In this document: positions 8,172 to 17,023 of the stretch, piece after piece
Layout: every line of letters begins with the position of its first letter
Numbering within the stretch: position 1 is the stretch's first letter
Origin: Prevotella sp.
GTDB lineage: Bacteria > Bacillota_I > Bacilli_A > ML615J-28 > CAG-313
DNA length: 64,000 nucleotides
Reading direction: 5' to 3'
Assembly (NCBI GenBank): GCA_023665755.1
Contig: JAMPDF010000002.1
Location: forward strand, 58,010 to 122,009
The notes under the pieces: generated by a model
Told to the model about the DNA's origin: nothing
Database searches by the model: none
What the model saw: only the letters and a program-made list of their open reading frames with translations
Made by a program: the position numbers and the translations under genes

Positions 8172-8759
8172 ATGAATACACCTAAACTTGAAACAAAACG
8201 TCTAATATTACGAAAATTCACACAAGATGATTTACAATCATTATTTTCTTTGTTAAATGATGAAGAAGTGAACACATATTTGCCTTGGTTTGTTTTTAAA
8301 AATTTAGAAGAAACAGAAATATTTTATAATGAAAGTATTCGAAATGAATATAAAAAGAAAAAAGCTTATTTCTATGCTATTTGTTTAAAAGAAGATAATA
8401 TTCCTATCGGATATATTAAAGTAAGTATGGATGATAGTTACGATTTTGGGTATGCTCTTCGTAAAGAGTTTTGGAATAAGGGCTTCACTACAGAAGCTGG
8501 ACAAGCAGTTATTGAACAATTAAAAAAGGATAATATTCCATACATAACTGCAACACATGATATCGAAAACCCTAAAAGTGGTTGCGTAATGAAAAAATTA
8601 GGTATGCAGTACAAATATTCATATATTGAAAAGTGGCAACCCAAAGATATTCTTGTAACATTTAGAATGTATCAACTCAATTTTGATGGGCAAACAGATA
8701 GAGTTTATAAAAAATATTGGGATATGTTTCAAACTCATTTTATTGAGGAAGATGTATAA
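8172..8759 (+). CDS. GNAT family N-acetyltransferase (RimJ/RimL type)
   Basis: Acetyl-CoA-dependent transferase of 195 residues. It begins with the characteristic LETKRLILRKFTQDD and contains the core GYALRKEFWNKGFTTEAG, a variant of the acetyl-CoA binding loop, then NPKSGCVMKKLGMQ. The last 45 residues extend beyond the usual domain. It stands alone behind repeat copy C. Could act on ribosomal protein ends, small molecules or a drug; no evidence decides. A truncated GNAT start occurs again at 41.5 kb. Confidence 0.85.
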   Translation: MNTPKLETKRLILRKFTQDDLQSLFSLLNDEEVNTYLPWFVFKNLEETEIFYNESIRNEYKKKKAYFYAICLKEDNIPIGYIKVSMDDSYDFGYALRKEFWNKGFTTEAGQAVIEQLKKDNIPYITATHDIENPKSGCVMKKLGMQYKYSYIEKWQPKDILVTFRMYQLNFDGQTDRVYKKYWDMFQTHFIEEDV

Positions 8760-9062
8760 AAGGATATTATATCAAAATGTATCAATCTTCTCTATTGAAA
8801 TATAAGAAAAAGAGTATTTTATATAAATGGAAGTAAATCGCAATTTCTTTATTCTAGAATTTATTAAAATGTAATATTGCATTTGGGGATACTCTTTTAC
8901 TGCTTAAAAAAGGTGGCATCTTCTAAAAGTTAAATAAATCAAAACTTATTTTTGTAGATTGATATGATTCAAAAATAAAAGTGGGTTTCCTTTTTATGCT
9001 ATATCATTGAAAATAACTTTTAGTTGTAATATAATGAATTTCAAGTCATTAAGGAGAATCAT
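8760..9062. other. Gap holding a terminator-like tract and promoter
   Basis: No gene. At 8968-8996 AAAGTGGGTTTCCTTTTT resembles the second hairpin of repeat copies B and C, and TATAAT lies near 9030 upstream of the CPBP gene, so this seems to be a truncated copy of the same promoter module. Confidence 0.4.
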
Positions 9063-9764
9063 ATGTTTGAAAATAATGATAGTGTAGAAGGATCAAATAA
9101 GATAGTATTTCCTGTAAGTGCAAATAGCAAGTATTCCATAGGAATATTTATGACTACAATTGTGCTTATTATTGGTATAACATTTTTAATGTGGGCAATA
9201 CGTCTTGTAGATACATATATAGCAAGATTGTGTTTGACTATGATAGTCATTGTTGCATATACAATGGTTGCAATTGTTGCCATGATACTTACGGGGCAAT
9301 TCAACCAATTGTTACCAAGTAAAGAAAAATTAGGATTGCAGATTTTAATTGGAGTGGGTATTGCTGCAGCATTATGTTTGGTCTTCGGTATTATTCCTAT
9401 TTTATGTGGAACCAGTTTAATAGGTTCTCATAGTGATATACCTATGGATAGAATGGTGCTTATTGCCATACAAGATATTTTATTTGTTGGTGCTGGCGAA
9501 GAAATTGTATTTCGTGGTTATATTCAAAACCAATTTACAATATGGTTGAAACATAAGTGGCTTGCTCCACTTTTTGCTGCGATATTGTTTGGTTTTTGGC
9601 ATCTTATCAATGGTAATATCATTCAAGTTTTATTTGCGACTATGATAGGATGTATTTTCGGTTATTCCAAATATTGTATAAAGAATTGTTCACTGCTATC
9701 TGTGATTATTGCACATGGGCTATATGATTTTTCTTTGGTGTTATTAACATGTTTTATGTTATAA
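9063..9764 (+). CDS. CPBP family intramembrane metalloprotease (CAAX/Abi type)
   Basis: Membrane protein of 233 residues with about seven helices. The three active-site motifs are present: EEIVFR (Glu146, Glu147, Arg151), FGFWH (His180) and AHGLYD (His219). In bacteria such proteins are linked to bacteriocin self-immunity, processing of peptides, or unknown roles; no bacteriocin gene is visible next to it. Start ATG 9063 has AAGGAG 8-9 bases upstream. Followed by a small zinc-ribbon protein. Family assignment firm; role open. Confidence 0.87.
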   Translation: MFENNDSVEGSNKIVFPVSANSKYSIGIFMTTIVLIIGITFLMWAIRLVDTYIARLCLTMIVIVAYTMVAIVAMILTGQFNQLLPSKEKLGLQILIGVGIAAALCLVFGIIPILCGTSLIGSHSDIPMDRMVLIAIQDILFVGAGEEIVFRGYIQNQFTIWLKHKWLAPLFAAILFGFWHLINGNIIQVLFATMIGCIFGYSKYCIKNCSLLSVIIAHGLYDFSLVLLTCFML

Positions 9765-9845
9765 AATCTACTAAAGATATGTAGATGATTGAGAGAAAAA
9801 CGACTGAATCAAGAATAATTATTGTCGTTGAAAAAGGAGATTTTT

Positions 9846-10205
9846 ATGGGAAGAAAATTAAAAAACAAAATATTAATCAATACAAGGCTAGCAACCAATT
9901 ATGGCGGTTGGATGTATTGTGAACAGTGTAATGAAAATATAGGATATTTATGTTATTCAACGTATGATCGATTAGAATTTAAATACACATGTAATTGTGG
10001 AAGTAATGGTAGTGCAGTATTGGACTTTGAAGACAGTCAAATGGGAAAAGACTGTAATGACGAATTAATGATTGTCAAAAATAGGCTATGTTGTCCGAAA
10101 GATAGTGAATCTCTAATGACGATATTAGAACAAAAAGTAGCAAGCTATGAAATGAACATTACTTGTAAAGCATGTCATCGTATCTATCAAAAAGTAAAAG
10201 AATAA
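9846..10205 (+). CDS. Small cysteine-rich (zinc-ribbon-like) protein, function unknown
   Basis: A 119-residue hydrophilic protein with four cysteine clusters: CEQC (about 25-28), CNCG (about 49-52), CC (about 83-84) and CKAC (about 110-113), arranged like two zinc ribbons. I start it at ATG 9846 behind AAAGGAGA (9833-9840) instead of an upstream in-frame TTG at 9822. No membrane segments. I do not recognise a family; a nucleic-acid or protein-binding role is only a guess from the Cys pairs. Confidence 0.65.
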   Translation: MGRKLKNKILINTRLATNYGGWMYCEQCNENIGYLCYSTYDRLEFKYTCNCGSNGSAVLDFEDSQMGKDCNDELMIVKNRLCCPKDSESLMTILEQKVASYEMNITCKACHRIYQKVKE

Positions 10206-10321
10206 GTACTACAAATAAGATTTAAAATTAATCTATGTCTTGCAGATGAAATAAAAACAACTATTATTAATCAATGAATAAAACATTGATTTTAGATTGT
10301 TGTCATTTAAATGAATTACAA

Positions 10322-10350
10322 AAATCCTTTCAAATATAGAAAGGATTTTT
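10322..10350 (+). terminator. Intrinsic terminator
   Basis: AAATCCTTTC at 10322-10331 pairs with GAAAGGATTT at 10339-10348, followed by a T run. Separates the zinc-ribbon gene from the BIG2 leader promoter. Confidence 0.85.
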
Positions 10351-10373
10351 TATCTAAAAAAATAAAAATTGTA

Positions 10374-10402
10374 TTGACAAAAAAAGGAAAATAAGATATA
10401 AT
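10374..10402 (+). promoter_or_regulatory. Promoter of the first BIG2 gene
   Basis: TTGACA at 10374-10379, 17-base spacer, TATAAT at 10397-10402. The start point should be near G10409, so the transcript would begin with the conserved leader element. Confidence 0.88.
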
Positions 10403-10408
10403 CAAAGT

Positions 10409-10539
10409 GAGTTCGGGGGGAGCCAAATATAGTCAAAGATAGAAGTAGATGTAAAAAGCAAGAAGAAGTTCAAAACTATTCATCACTCCTTCAAAACTCA
10501 TAAGAAACACAAAATCATATGAAGAGGAGGAGAAAAAAT
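10409..10539 (+). promoter_or_regulatory. Conserved structured leader RNA, copy 1
   Basis: GAGTTCGGGGGGAG at 10409-10422 can pair with CTCCTTCAAAACTC at 10486-10499 (12 of 14 positions, counting G-T). The same CTCCT can instead pair with the ribosome binding site AGGAG in 10525-10532. The two pairings exclude each other, so the leader could switch translation of the secreted protein. The same layout, with compensating changes, precedes the paralogue (11929-12056). Pairing is seen; switching is inferred. Confidence 0.55.
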
Positions 10540-11784
10540 ATGAAGAGTGTAAAGAAAATCTTTGTTGCTTTTTTTGCATTGTTTTTAGGAATCATGCTAG
10601 TTAGTGCAACAACAAAAGCAAAGGCGTATTCCAAAGTGCCAAATTCTACACCATGGATTTTGACATTTGAAGACGGAACTGTTGTTAACATTAGAGAAGG
10701 GGAAGGCGGGATTAGAGTCCTTGCGAACAGTTTTACTGTTAGTTATTTTGATGCAACAGGTAAAACTGAGGGTGGATACTTTGATCTTTGGAGAGAAGAA
10801 CTAGTGCCAGAAGTATTCAATAAAGTAATTGAGAATCAATATGTTAAAAATGGTGAAACAATAACTATTCCATATGCTGGATATTTAACGTTTGTATATC
10901 ATTTGTTAGATAATAATGGAGAATTTTTAGATGCAAAATCATTTGGCGTTCATTTGGATCGTTCTATTTTGACTAGCGATAGAATTCGGACCAATTTTAG
11001 GGAAGGACAATATTACTATAATGGGATTGTATTTGATGATATTGACAATCCATGGTATAATGAAGAAGACAAGGATTTTATAATATATAATAAAACAACT
11101 GATGAGAGTTATTTAGTTGCGCCATATTTCAGTTCAAGTGAACCTGGTGAATATGTGATGACTATTCATGACAAACTTAGAGATGAAACCTTAACATATG
11201 AATTTGCCATTGATAAAGCAGCTCCACTTATCTACTTAGTAGAAAGAGATTATTTAACAGAAACACCAATGGAAAATGGAGCCATCACAAGTGCAGGAAT
11301 GGAAGTTATCTATGGCGATAACTATGAAGTCAAAGAAATGACTTATTTATATAAACCATTCAGTGGAAGATGGGAAACAGGAACAGTGAAGAGTGGGTTT
11401 ATCTTCTACCGAAAAGGAGAATATACAATAACAGTAACTGATATGGCAGGAAATAGAAGTGTTGCAACATTTACCATCACAGATTATGATTTAGTAGTAG
11501 ATCCAGAAGGTGCACAAACAGTAGGAACCGAAGTGACTTCAAATGGAGGAGCATATGGAGATCCAACTATGTCAGTAGGATACACAAGATGTATCTATCT
11601 AGGACCAACAGCACCAAGTCAATCTAGATTAGAATATACATTTACATCATCAGATGAATCAATCGCAACAGTAAGTGTATTTGGAACAGTAGAAGCAAAA
11701 GGTGCAGGAACAGTAGTGATTACTTGTGTAAATAAGAAAAACCCAAAACTAGTATCCAAAATTGTCATTACTGTTTTACCATAG
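10540..11784 (+). CDS. Secreted protein with C-terminal bacterial Ig-like (BIG2) domain, paralogue 1
   Basis: Cell-surface or secreted protein of 414 residues. A Sec signal peptide (MKSVKKIFVAFFALFLGIML, cleavage near TKAKA) precedes a beta-rich middle region (GYFDLWREE, FEDGTVVNIREGEGGIR) and a C-terminal BIG2 domain of about 85 residues (YTFTSSDESIATVSVFGTVE). No LPxTG motif or lipobox, so attachment is unclear. The start is ATG 10540, behind AGGAGG at 10525-10530; the earlier in-frame ATG at 10519 would place the ribosome binding site inside the gene, and the paralogue begins at the same point. Tandem duplicate of the next gene. Confidence 0.8.
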   Translation: MKSVKKIFVAFFALFLGIMLVSATTKAKAYSKVPNSTPWILTFEDGTVVNIREGEGGIRVLANSFTVSYFDATGKTEGGYFDLWREELVPEVFNKVIENQYVKNGETITIPYAGYLTFVYHLLDNNGEFLDAKSFGVHLDRSILTSDRIRTNFREGQYYYNGIVFDDIDNPWYNEEDKDFIIYNKTTDESYLVAPYFSSSEPGEYVMTIHDKLRDETLTYEFAIDKAAPLIYLVERDYLTETPMENGAITSAGMEVIYGDNYEVKEMTYLYKPFSGRWETGTVKSGFIFYRKGEYTITVTDMAGNRSVATFTITDYDLVVDPEGAQTVGTEVTSNGGAYGDPTMSVGYTRCIYLGPTAPSQSRLEYTFTSSDESIATVSVFGTVEAKGAGTVVITCVNKKNPKLVSKIVITVLP

Positions 11785-11793
11785 AATGAAGGA

Positions 11794-11826
11794 AGAATAG
11801 GATTGTACATATCCTATTCTTTTATT
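11794..11826 (+). terminator. Intrinsic terminator after BIG2 gene 1
   Basis: AAGAATAGGAT pairs with ATCCTATTCTT around a 7-base loop, then TTTATT. Confidence 0.8.
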
Positions 11827-11893
11827 ATGGTTATCATTTGTTGATAAGAATCGACAAATTACTTTAAAATATTCCAAAAAATTATATATATAA

Positions 11894-11922
11894 TTGACAA
11901 AATATGTAAATTAAGATATAAT
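11894..11922 (+). promoter_or_regulatory. Promoter of the second BIG2 gene
   Basis: TTGACA at 11894-11899, 17-base spacer, TATAAT at 11917-11922. From AAGATATAAT onward, 33 bases are identical to the promoter and leader start of the first BIG2 gene. Confidence 0.88.
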
Positions 11923-11928
11923 CAAAGT

Positions 11929-12056
11929 GAGTTCGGGGGGAGCCATTTATATTTTAAGGGATAACATAGGTATCAAAGGCAAAAACTTTTTCTTATCTAT
12001 CTTGTCTCCTTCTTGACTCATCATAACACTATATTATATGAAAAGGAGGAGAATAT
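11929..12056 (+). promoter_or_regulatory. Conserved structured leader RNA, copy 2
   Basis: GAGTTCGGGGGGAG at 11929-11942 pairs with CTCCTTCTTGACTC at 12006-12019. CTCCTT is also exactly complementary to AAGGAG of the ribosome binding site (12041-12051). The sequence between the arms is not conserved with copy 1, but the arms and the tail ACTCAT..AACAC are. Confidence 0.55.
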
Positions 12057-13298
12057 ATGAAGAGTGTTAAGAAAATATTTTTTGCTTTTTTAGTTTTATT
12101 TGTAGGGATTGTTTTACTTGGCAGTGTATCTACTGCAAAAGCAAGTGATCCTGTAGCTACACCATGGTTTATTACTTTTGATGATGGGGTTGTAGTTAAT
12201 ATTAGAGAAGGTGAACTAGGTTTTAGAAAAAATGCCAACAGTTTTACTATTAGTTATTTTGATGCATCTGGTAAAACTGAAGGTGGGTATTTTGATCTTT
12301 GGGCTGAGACAAGAATGATAGAACAATTTATCCCATTTGTAAATAGAGTATACCTTAAAAATGGTGAAAAAATGAGTTTTGATATGGGTGGAAGAATGGA
12401 ATTCAAATACTATCAAATAGGTGATGAAGGATATCCAGTTAATCCTACAACTTATCAATTATATGTGAATCGTTCTATTGAAAATAGTAATCGCATTCAA
12501 ACTAATGTGACAGAAGATAAGTATTATTATGATTATGTATATTTTGAAGATGTGGACCATATTTGGGATGTAGATGAAAACCTTATTTGGGATATCTATA
12601 ACTATGATACTGGCAAAGAGTATGAATTTAATGGGTATTTTAATACATATGAAGAAGGAGAATATTATGTAACCATCTATGATATAGTAACTGAAGAATC
12701 TTTAAACTTTGAATTTGTTGTTGATAGAACTAAACCAACAATAGAACTCATTGAATGGGACTGGATGACGGGTACACCATTATTAGGAAATCATATTACA
12801 AGTAAGGGTGTCAAAGTCAATTGTAGTGATGAGATGGAACTTGTTTCTATCACCTATCAATATAAGGGATTCCATTCTATGTATTTAGAAGAAAGACCAA
12901 TGGAAAATGGATTTACTTTCTATAGAAAGGGCGATTATAAAATAATTGCCGTAGATGCTGCAGGGAATCAACAGGTGGTTAGTTTCATTATTACTGATTT
13001 TGACATTATGATTGATCCAGAAAATGTATATCCAGTAGGTACAGAAGTAACTAAACATGGTGGAGAACGCGGAGGTACCACTATGTCAGTAGGATATACC
13101 AGATGCCTATATCTTGGTGGAAATGCGCCAAGCCAATCTAGATTAGACTATACATTCACATCATCAGATGAAACAATAGCAACTGTAAGTGCATATGGTA
13201 CAGTAGAAGCAAAAGCTGCAGGTACTGTTGTTATTACTTGTGTAAATAAGAAAAATCCAAATTTAGTTTCAAAGGTAATATTAACCGTTTTACCATAA
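12057..13298 (+). CDS. Secreted protein with C-terminal bacterial Ig-like (BIG2) domain, paralogue 2
   Basis: Paralogue of the preceding gene, 413 residues, same order: signal peptide (MKSVKKIFFAFLVLFVGIVL, cleavage after STAKA), shared blocks DDGVVVNIREGELGFR and KTEGGYFDLWAE, the VSFIITDFDIMIDPE linker and a C-terminal BIG2 domain (YTFTSSDETIATVSAYGTVE). The C-terminal third is most alike; the middle has diverged strongly, as expected for surface proteins under selection. RBS AAAAGGAGGAG at 12041-12051. Own promoter and leader, so it is a separate unit, not an operon with copy 1. Binding partner unknown. Confidence 0.8.
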   Translation: MKSVKKIFFAFLVLFVGIVLLGSVSTAKASDPVATPWFITFDDGVVVNIREGELGFRKNANSFTISYFDASGKTEGGYFDLWAETRMIEQFIPFVNRVYLKNGEKMSFDMGGRMEFKYYQIGDEGYPVNPTTYQLYVNRSIENSNRIQTNVTEDKYYYDYVYFEDVDHIWDVDENLIWDIYNYDTGKEYEFNGYFNTYEEGEYYVTIYDIVTEESLNFEFVVDRTKPTIELIEWDWMTGTPLLGNHITSKGVKVNCSDEMELVSITYQYKGFHSMYLEERPMENGFTFYRKGDYKIIAVDAAGNQQVVSFIITDFDIMIDPENVYPVGTEVTKHGGERGGTTMSVGYTRCLYLGGNAPSQSRLDYTFTSSDETIATVSAYGTVEAKAAGTVVITCVNKKNPNLVSKVILTVLP

Positions 13299-13310
13299 GC
13301 AAAAAATAAG

Positions 13311-13346
13311 AATAGAGTATACTGATAGAGCGTATACTCTATTTTC
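13311..13346 (+). terminator. Intrinsic terminator after BIG2 gene 2
   Basis: AATAGAGTATAC at 13311-13322 pairs with GTATACTCTATT at 13332-13343, followed by TTTC. Confidence 0.85.
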
Positions 13347-13391
13347 TATTATTTATCAAGATGAAATCTGTAGACACTTTGTAATAAATGA

Positions 13392-13420
13392 TTGACAAAT
13401 CAAGAATAGTATATTATAAT
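13392..13420 (+). promoter_or_regulatory. Promoter of the TfoX-like gene
   Basis: TTGACA at 13392-13397, 17-base spacer, TATAAT at 13415-13420. Confidence 0.85.
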
Positions 13421-13467
13421 TGTACAATAAGTACGCAATGAAAATATCAAAATGAGGAGGAAGAACA

Positions 13468-13779
13468 ATGGCTTCTAGTATAGAATATGTAACTTATTTA
13501 ACAGAAGAACTTTCATTCTGTAAAGATATTACTTACCGAAAAATGATGGGAGAATATGTAGTATATTATCGTCAAAAAGTAATAGGTGGTATTTACGATA
13601 ATCGCTTTTTGATTAAACCTATTAATGTTGCTAAACAGATGCTACCCAATGCATCATTTGAAATTCCTTATCCAGGTGCAAAACCGATGATTCTAATGGA
13701 TCAATTAGAGGATAAAATATTTCTTTTCAATTTGTTTGAAGCTATGTTTACGGAGTTACCCGAAAAAAAGAAAAAATAA
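13468..13779 (+). CDS. TfoX N-terminal domain protein
   Basis: A 103-residue single-domain protein. The stretch ITYRKMMGEYVVYYRQKVIGG followed by IYDNRFLIKPI is the TfoX/Sxy N-terminal signature. Full-length TfoX regulates competence in gamma-proteobacteria; stand-alone N-domain proteins like this one are common in Firmicutes and have no established role. RBS GAGGAGG 8-9 bases upstream. Monocistronic with its own promoter. Confidence 0.85.
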   Translation: MASSIEYVTYLTEELSFCKDITYRKMMGEYVVYYRQKVIGGIYDNRFLIKPINVAKQMLPNASFEIPYPGAKPMILMDQLEDKIFLFNLFEAMFTELPEKKKK

Positions 13780-13893
13780 TGTATTTATGATAAAAGCCTA
13801 TTTAGTAAGTAGGATTATCAATTTCTTATGTTAAGATGATGACTTATGAAGAGAAAAATAGGTATGATTAAATTTTGAAAAGGAGAATACCAT

Positions 13894-14967
13894 ATGAAGA
13901 ATATGATAGATTATATGAAAAAATATGGCCATCTTTCTTTTGAAGAAAAACCATTTTGTGAAGTAGATAGTATGATACTAGTACAGCTTTCTTATTTTGA
14001 TTTTTCAAATACACTAGCAGAAGCAATGAGTTTAGATCATACCTTACGGGAATGTTTGGAAAGAGATTATGATAAATCTCGAGTGGCTAGTATTTGGAAT
14101 CCTAAGAAAAATGATCTGATGGCACGCTTAATTCCCTCGTTACCTAGGTTTGCAAATATTAAAATTGGTCATTATATAAATAAAATTGAAGTAGATAATG
14201 AAAAACAGTTTTCGGCAGTTTCTTTTTTGATAAAAGAGGGTTTGTATTATATTGCTTATCGTGGAACTGATGCTCATTTTATTGGTTGGAAAGAAGATTT
14301 GAATTTGGCCTATTTGGAAAATATTCCTTCTCAAATAGAGGCCTCTACTTATTTAACTAATTTTGCCAATCAATATCAAGGTAAGTACATTGTTGGAGGT
14401 CACTCTAAAGGTGGAAATTTAGCAACATTTGCAAGTGCTAGTGTAGATGAAGAAATACAAAAATGCATTCTTACAGTCTATAACCATGATGGTCCAGGGT
14501 TCTTACCTGAGTTTTATCAAAAAGCATCTTACCAAAATATTGAATCTAAAATTATAAAAACCATACCTAAAGATGCACTTGTCGGTTTATTGTTAGAACC
14601 CACAAATCGCTATCAAGTTGTTGCTAGTAATGCATTTTTATTTGTTCAACATGACCAATTTAATTGGGTAATTGAGGATGATCACCCTAAATATATTCAA
14701 GATGTCACTAGGATTTCTAAGCATACAAGGAATGCCATCACCAATTGGGTGAATCAAATGGATATGGTTACAAGAGAATCGTTTGTCAATACCATTTACG
14801 CCATGATTGAAGAAACCAAAATAGAGCGACTTTCAGGGTTTGTGAAGAAATTACCTAGAAATCTTTTCATTATGAATAAAGCATATAAAAAATTATCCGT
14901 TGAAGAAAGAAAAATGGTTCGAGATGCCTTAATTTCCTTTGTGGCTTGTTATGCAGGAAAAAAGTAA
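13894..14967 (+). CDS. DUF2974 (Mbeg1-like) alpha/beta hydrolase
   Basis: A 357-residue protein with a lipase-like alpha/beta-hydrolase core: the conserved YRGTD at 122-126, GWKEDLNLAY at 131-140, and the nucleophile elbow GHSKGG at 169-174 (Ser171). A later NHDGPGF segment is typical of DUF2974. Family members are cytosolic and uncharacterised; lipid or peptide ester hydrolysis is only implied by the fold. RBS AAAGGAGA directly upstream. Alone in its transcription unit as far as I can see. Confidence 0.85.
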   Translation: MKNMIDYMKKYGHLSFEEKPFCEVDSMILVQLSYFDFSNTLAEAMSLDHTLRECLERDYDKSRVASIWNPKKNDLMARLIPSLPRFANIKIGHYINKIEVDNEKQFSAVSFLIKEGLYYIAYRGTDAHFIGWKEDLNLAYLENIPSQIEASTYLTNFANQYQGKYIVGGHSKGGNLATFASASVDEEIQKCILTVYNHDGPGFLPEFYQKASYQNIESKIIKTIPKDALVGLLLEPTNRYQVVASNAFLFVQHDQFNWVIEDDHPKYIQDVTRISKHTRNAITNWVNQMDMVTRESFVNTIYAMIEETKIERLSGFVKKLPRNLFIMNKAYKKLSVEERKMVRDALISFVACYAGKK

Positions 14968-15098
14968 TACGTTTGAAGTAGGTTGAAAAAAGCTGAATTA
15001 CAAATATTAGTTATGATGAAGGTTATTATTAGAGCAATGATTTTAAATTTGTGCAAAAAGATGATTATACCTTTAATAAATACATATAATATATTATA

Positions 15099-15127
15099 TT
15101 GACAATAAAAAAAAAAAATGTTATAAT
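15099..15127 (+). promoter_or_regulatory. Promoter of the AAA/RloB-like pair
   Basis: TTGACA at 15099-15104, a 17-base spacer holding an A12-13 run, and TATAAT at 15122-15127. Confidence 0.88.
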
Positions 15128-15163
15128 AAATATACAATATGTATATTATTTATGGAGGAAATA

Positions 15164-16495
15164 ATGGGATTTATATTATATAGAATAGAAACATATGGAA
15201 TGAAAAATATTAATGATAAAATTACTATTGATTTCCAAAACCAAACTATATATAGAAAAAAGAATAAAAATTTTTCAAATATTAAGGCTATATATGGAAC
15301 TAATGGGACAGGAAAGTCTGCAATAGTGCATTCAATTGATTTATATAAACAAATTGTTCTAGAACGAAATTATTTAAAACAAAATAATAATATAAAAGCT
15401 TTGAATAAAATGATTAATAAAGTTAAAAAAGAGTTCTATATGAATGTGATTTTTGGCCTTAGTGAAGAAGAAAAAATAGTTCATATTTTTAAACATGAAA
15501 TTTTAATAAAGTTAGATAATAATATACCATATATAGAATTTGAAAATTTTAAAACTTTGCAAGGACAAACAATTAATGGTACATATAATGAAATATATAG
15601 TATTACTAATGGTGACTTAATTATAAATGAATATGATAATAATGTGTTTGATCAATTGATAATAGAAAAGAGTAAGAATATTTTAAAATATGCGACATTG
15701 TCCTCTCTTATATTAGATGACAGTATATTTTCTGTGCTAATGAAAGAAATGAATAATAATAATGCTTTATCTGAAATAAACTCTAAAACGTTAGATGCCA
15801 TGTTAAACGATTTTTTATTTGCAGCGTCTATCACTATTTATTTAGATCAAACGGATTTACATGAAGAAAGAGATTTTGAGGATTTTATTCAACATTATAA
15901 TAAGTATGAGATAGCTTATAAAAATAAAATTCATGCAAACGAAGATTGGATACGTAAATCAAATATTGAACAATATAGAAAAGATGTAAAAAAAATGTAT
16001 AATTTCATAGCTTTGTTCAAACCAGATTTAAAGGAAATACGAGTTGATGAACGTGAAGATCAGGAATTTATCCACTGTTTTAAAAAAATGATTTATTCAA
16101 ATTATGAAGTAGATTCAGATTATGAAAGCACAGGTATTCAAAAATTAATGAAATTATTTTCTTCAATTGAGGATGTGACAAAAGGAAAAATAGTTTTTAT
16201 TGATGAATTAGATGCGAATGTAAATGGTGTATATTTGAATAAATTACTTGAATATCTAAAAGATCAAGGTAAAGGTCAATTGTGTTTTACTACTCATAAT
16301 TTATATCCAATGTATTATTTGTATAAATATAGTAATTCTATTGATTTTATAGGTGAAACTGGAAAATTAGTATCATGGAAAAAGAATGGTAATTATAAAC
16401 CTTATACACAATATACAGAGGGTATGATTGTTGATTCTCCTTTTAATATAGAGCCATTTGATTTTATCCATGTCTTTGAATCTGAAGGCGAATAG
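15164..16495 (+). CDS. AAA family ATPase (OLD/AbiL-like), putative defence component
   Basis: A 443-residue ATPase of the ABC/SMC-like AAA_15 type. It opens with the core strand pattern IETYGMKNINDKITIDF, has Walker A GTNGTGKS at 45-52, a signature-like STGIQKLMKLF near 330, Walker B IVFIDELDA near 350 and a switch TTHN near 385. There is a long helical insertion between Walker A and the signature. I use ATG 15164 behind GGAGG at 15154-15158; the ATG at 15152 would overlap that site. Two bases separate it from the next gene, an RloB-like protein. This pairing matches the layout of AbiL-type abortive-infection systems. Very AT-rich compared with flanking genes, as is common for mobile defence genes. 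Confidence 0.72.
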   Translation: MGFILYRIETYGMKNINDKITIDFQNQTIYRKKNKNFSNIKAIYGTNGTGKSAIVHSIDLYKQIVLERNYLKQNNNIKALNKMINKVKKEFYMNVIFGLSEEEKIVHIFKHEILIKLDNNIPYIEFENFKTLQGQTINGTYNEIYSITNGDLIINEYDNNVFDQLIIEKSKNILKYATLSSLILDDSIFSVLMKEMNNNNALSEINSKTLDAMLNDFLFAASITIYLDQTDLHEERDFEDFIQHYNKYEIAYKNKIHANEDWIRKSNIEQYRKDVKKMYNFIALFKPDLKEIRVDEREDQEFIHCFKKMIYSNYEVDSDYESTGIQKLMKLFSSIEDVTKGKIVFIDELDANVNGVYLNKLLEYLKDQGKGQLCFTTHNLYPMYYLYKYSNSIDFIGETGKLVSWKKNGNYKPYTQYTEGMIVDSPFNIEPFDFIHVFESEGE

Positions 16496-16497
16496 TT

Positions 16498-17001
16498 ATG
16501 CAATTTATATTTCTTTTGGAAACACAAAAGGTCAATCAATCGGATTATATTTATATTCATAGTTTCTTAAATTGCTTTTATCAAAAATGTGGCGATAAAT
16601 ATAGCGCAATTTATATGAATGGAAAATGTAATTATAATAAAAAGGAAAAACAGATTCAAGAAAAAAGGAAAAAATATGTTGGGGATAGTGAAATTTTTAT
16701 TTGTGTAGATGTGGACTGTGTTCAACTAGATTATAATCAAAAAGAATTGAACAGGAAAATAGAAAATTATGCTAGTCAACACAATTATCACGTAATATGG
16801 TTCAAAGGAACAATTGAAGAAGTATTTTGTGGGGAGAAAATTTCTAATAGACAAAAAACTATGAGAGCCAATCGGTTTTTAAGAACTAATGAAATTCAAA
16901 GATTAGAATCAAAAAAATTAGAAATCAAAAATTATGATATATTAAAAAATGGGGAAAGTAATATAAAATATATATTAGATAATTATCTAAAAGCAAAATA
17001 A
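16498..17001 (+). CDS. Putative RloB/Toprim-like partner of the AAA ATPase
   Basis: A 167-residue protein starting two bases after the ATPase stop, so translation is probably coupled. It has the general layout of RloB-like proteins: an N-terminal strand (QFIFLLETQKVNQSDYIYIHSFL), an acidic centre (EIFICVDVDCVQ) and a later segment YHVIWFKGTIEEVFCGE. The acidic DVD could be a metal site. The C-terminal third is basic (RANRFLRTNEIQR), perhaps for nucleic acid binding. Assignment rests on neighbourhood as much as on motif and could be wrong. Confidence 0.5.
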   Translation: MQFIFLLETQKVNQSDYIYIHSFLNCFYQKCGDKYSAIYMNGKCNYNKKEKQIQEKRKKYVGDSEIFICVDVDCVQLDYNQKELNRKIENYASQHNYHVIWFKGTIEEVFCGEKISNRQKTMRANRFLRTNEIQRLESKKLEIKNYDILKNGESNIKYILDNYLKAK

Positions 17002-17023
17002 ATAATAATACATTATTTTGTAG

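Noticed and set aside
9822..9845. TTG start for the zinc-ribbon protein
   Set aside because: The RBS lies inside this segment; ATG 9846 fits.
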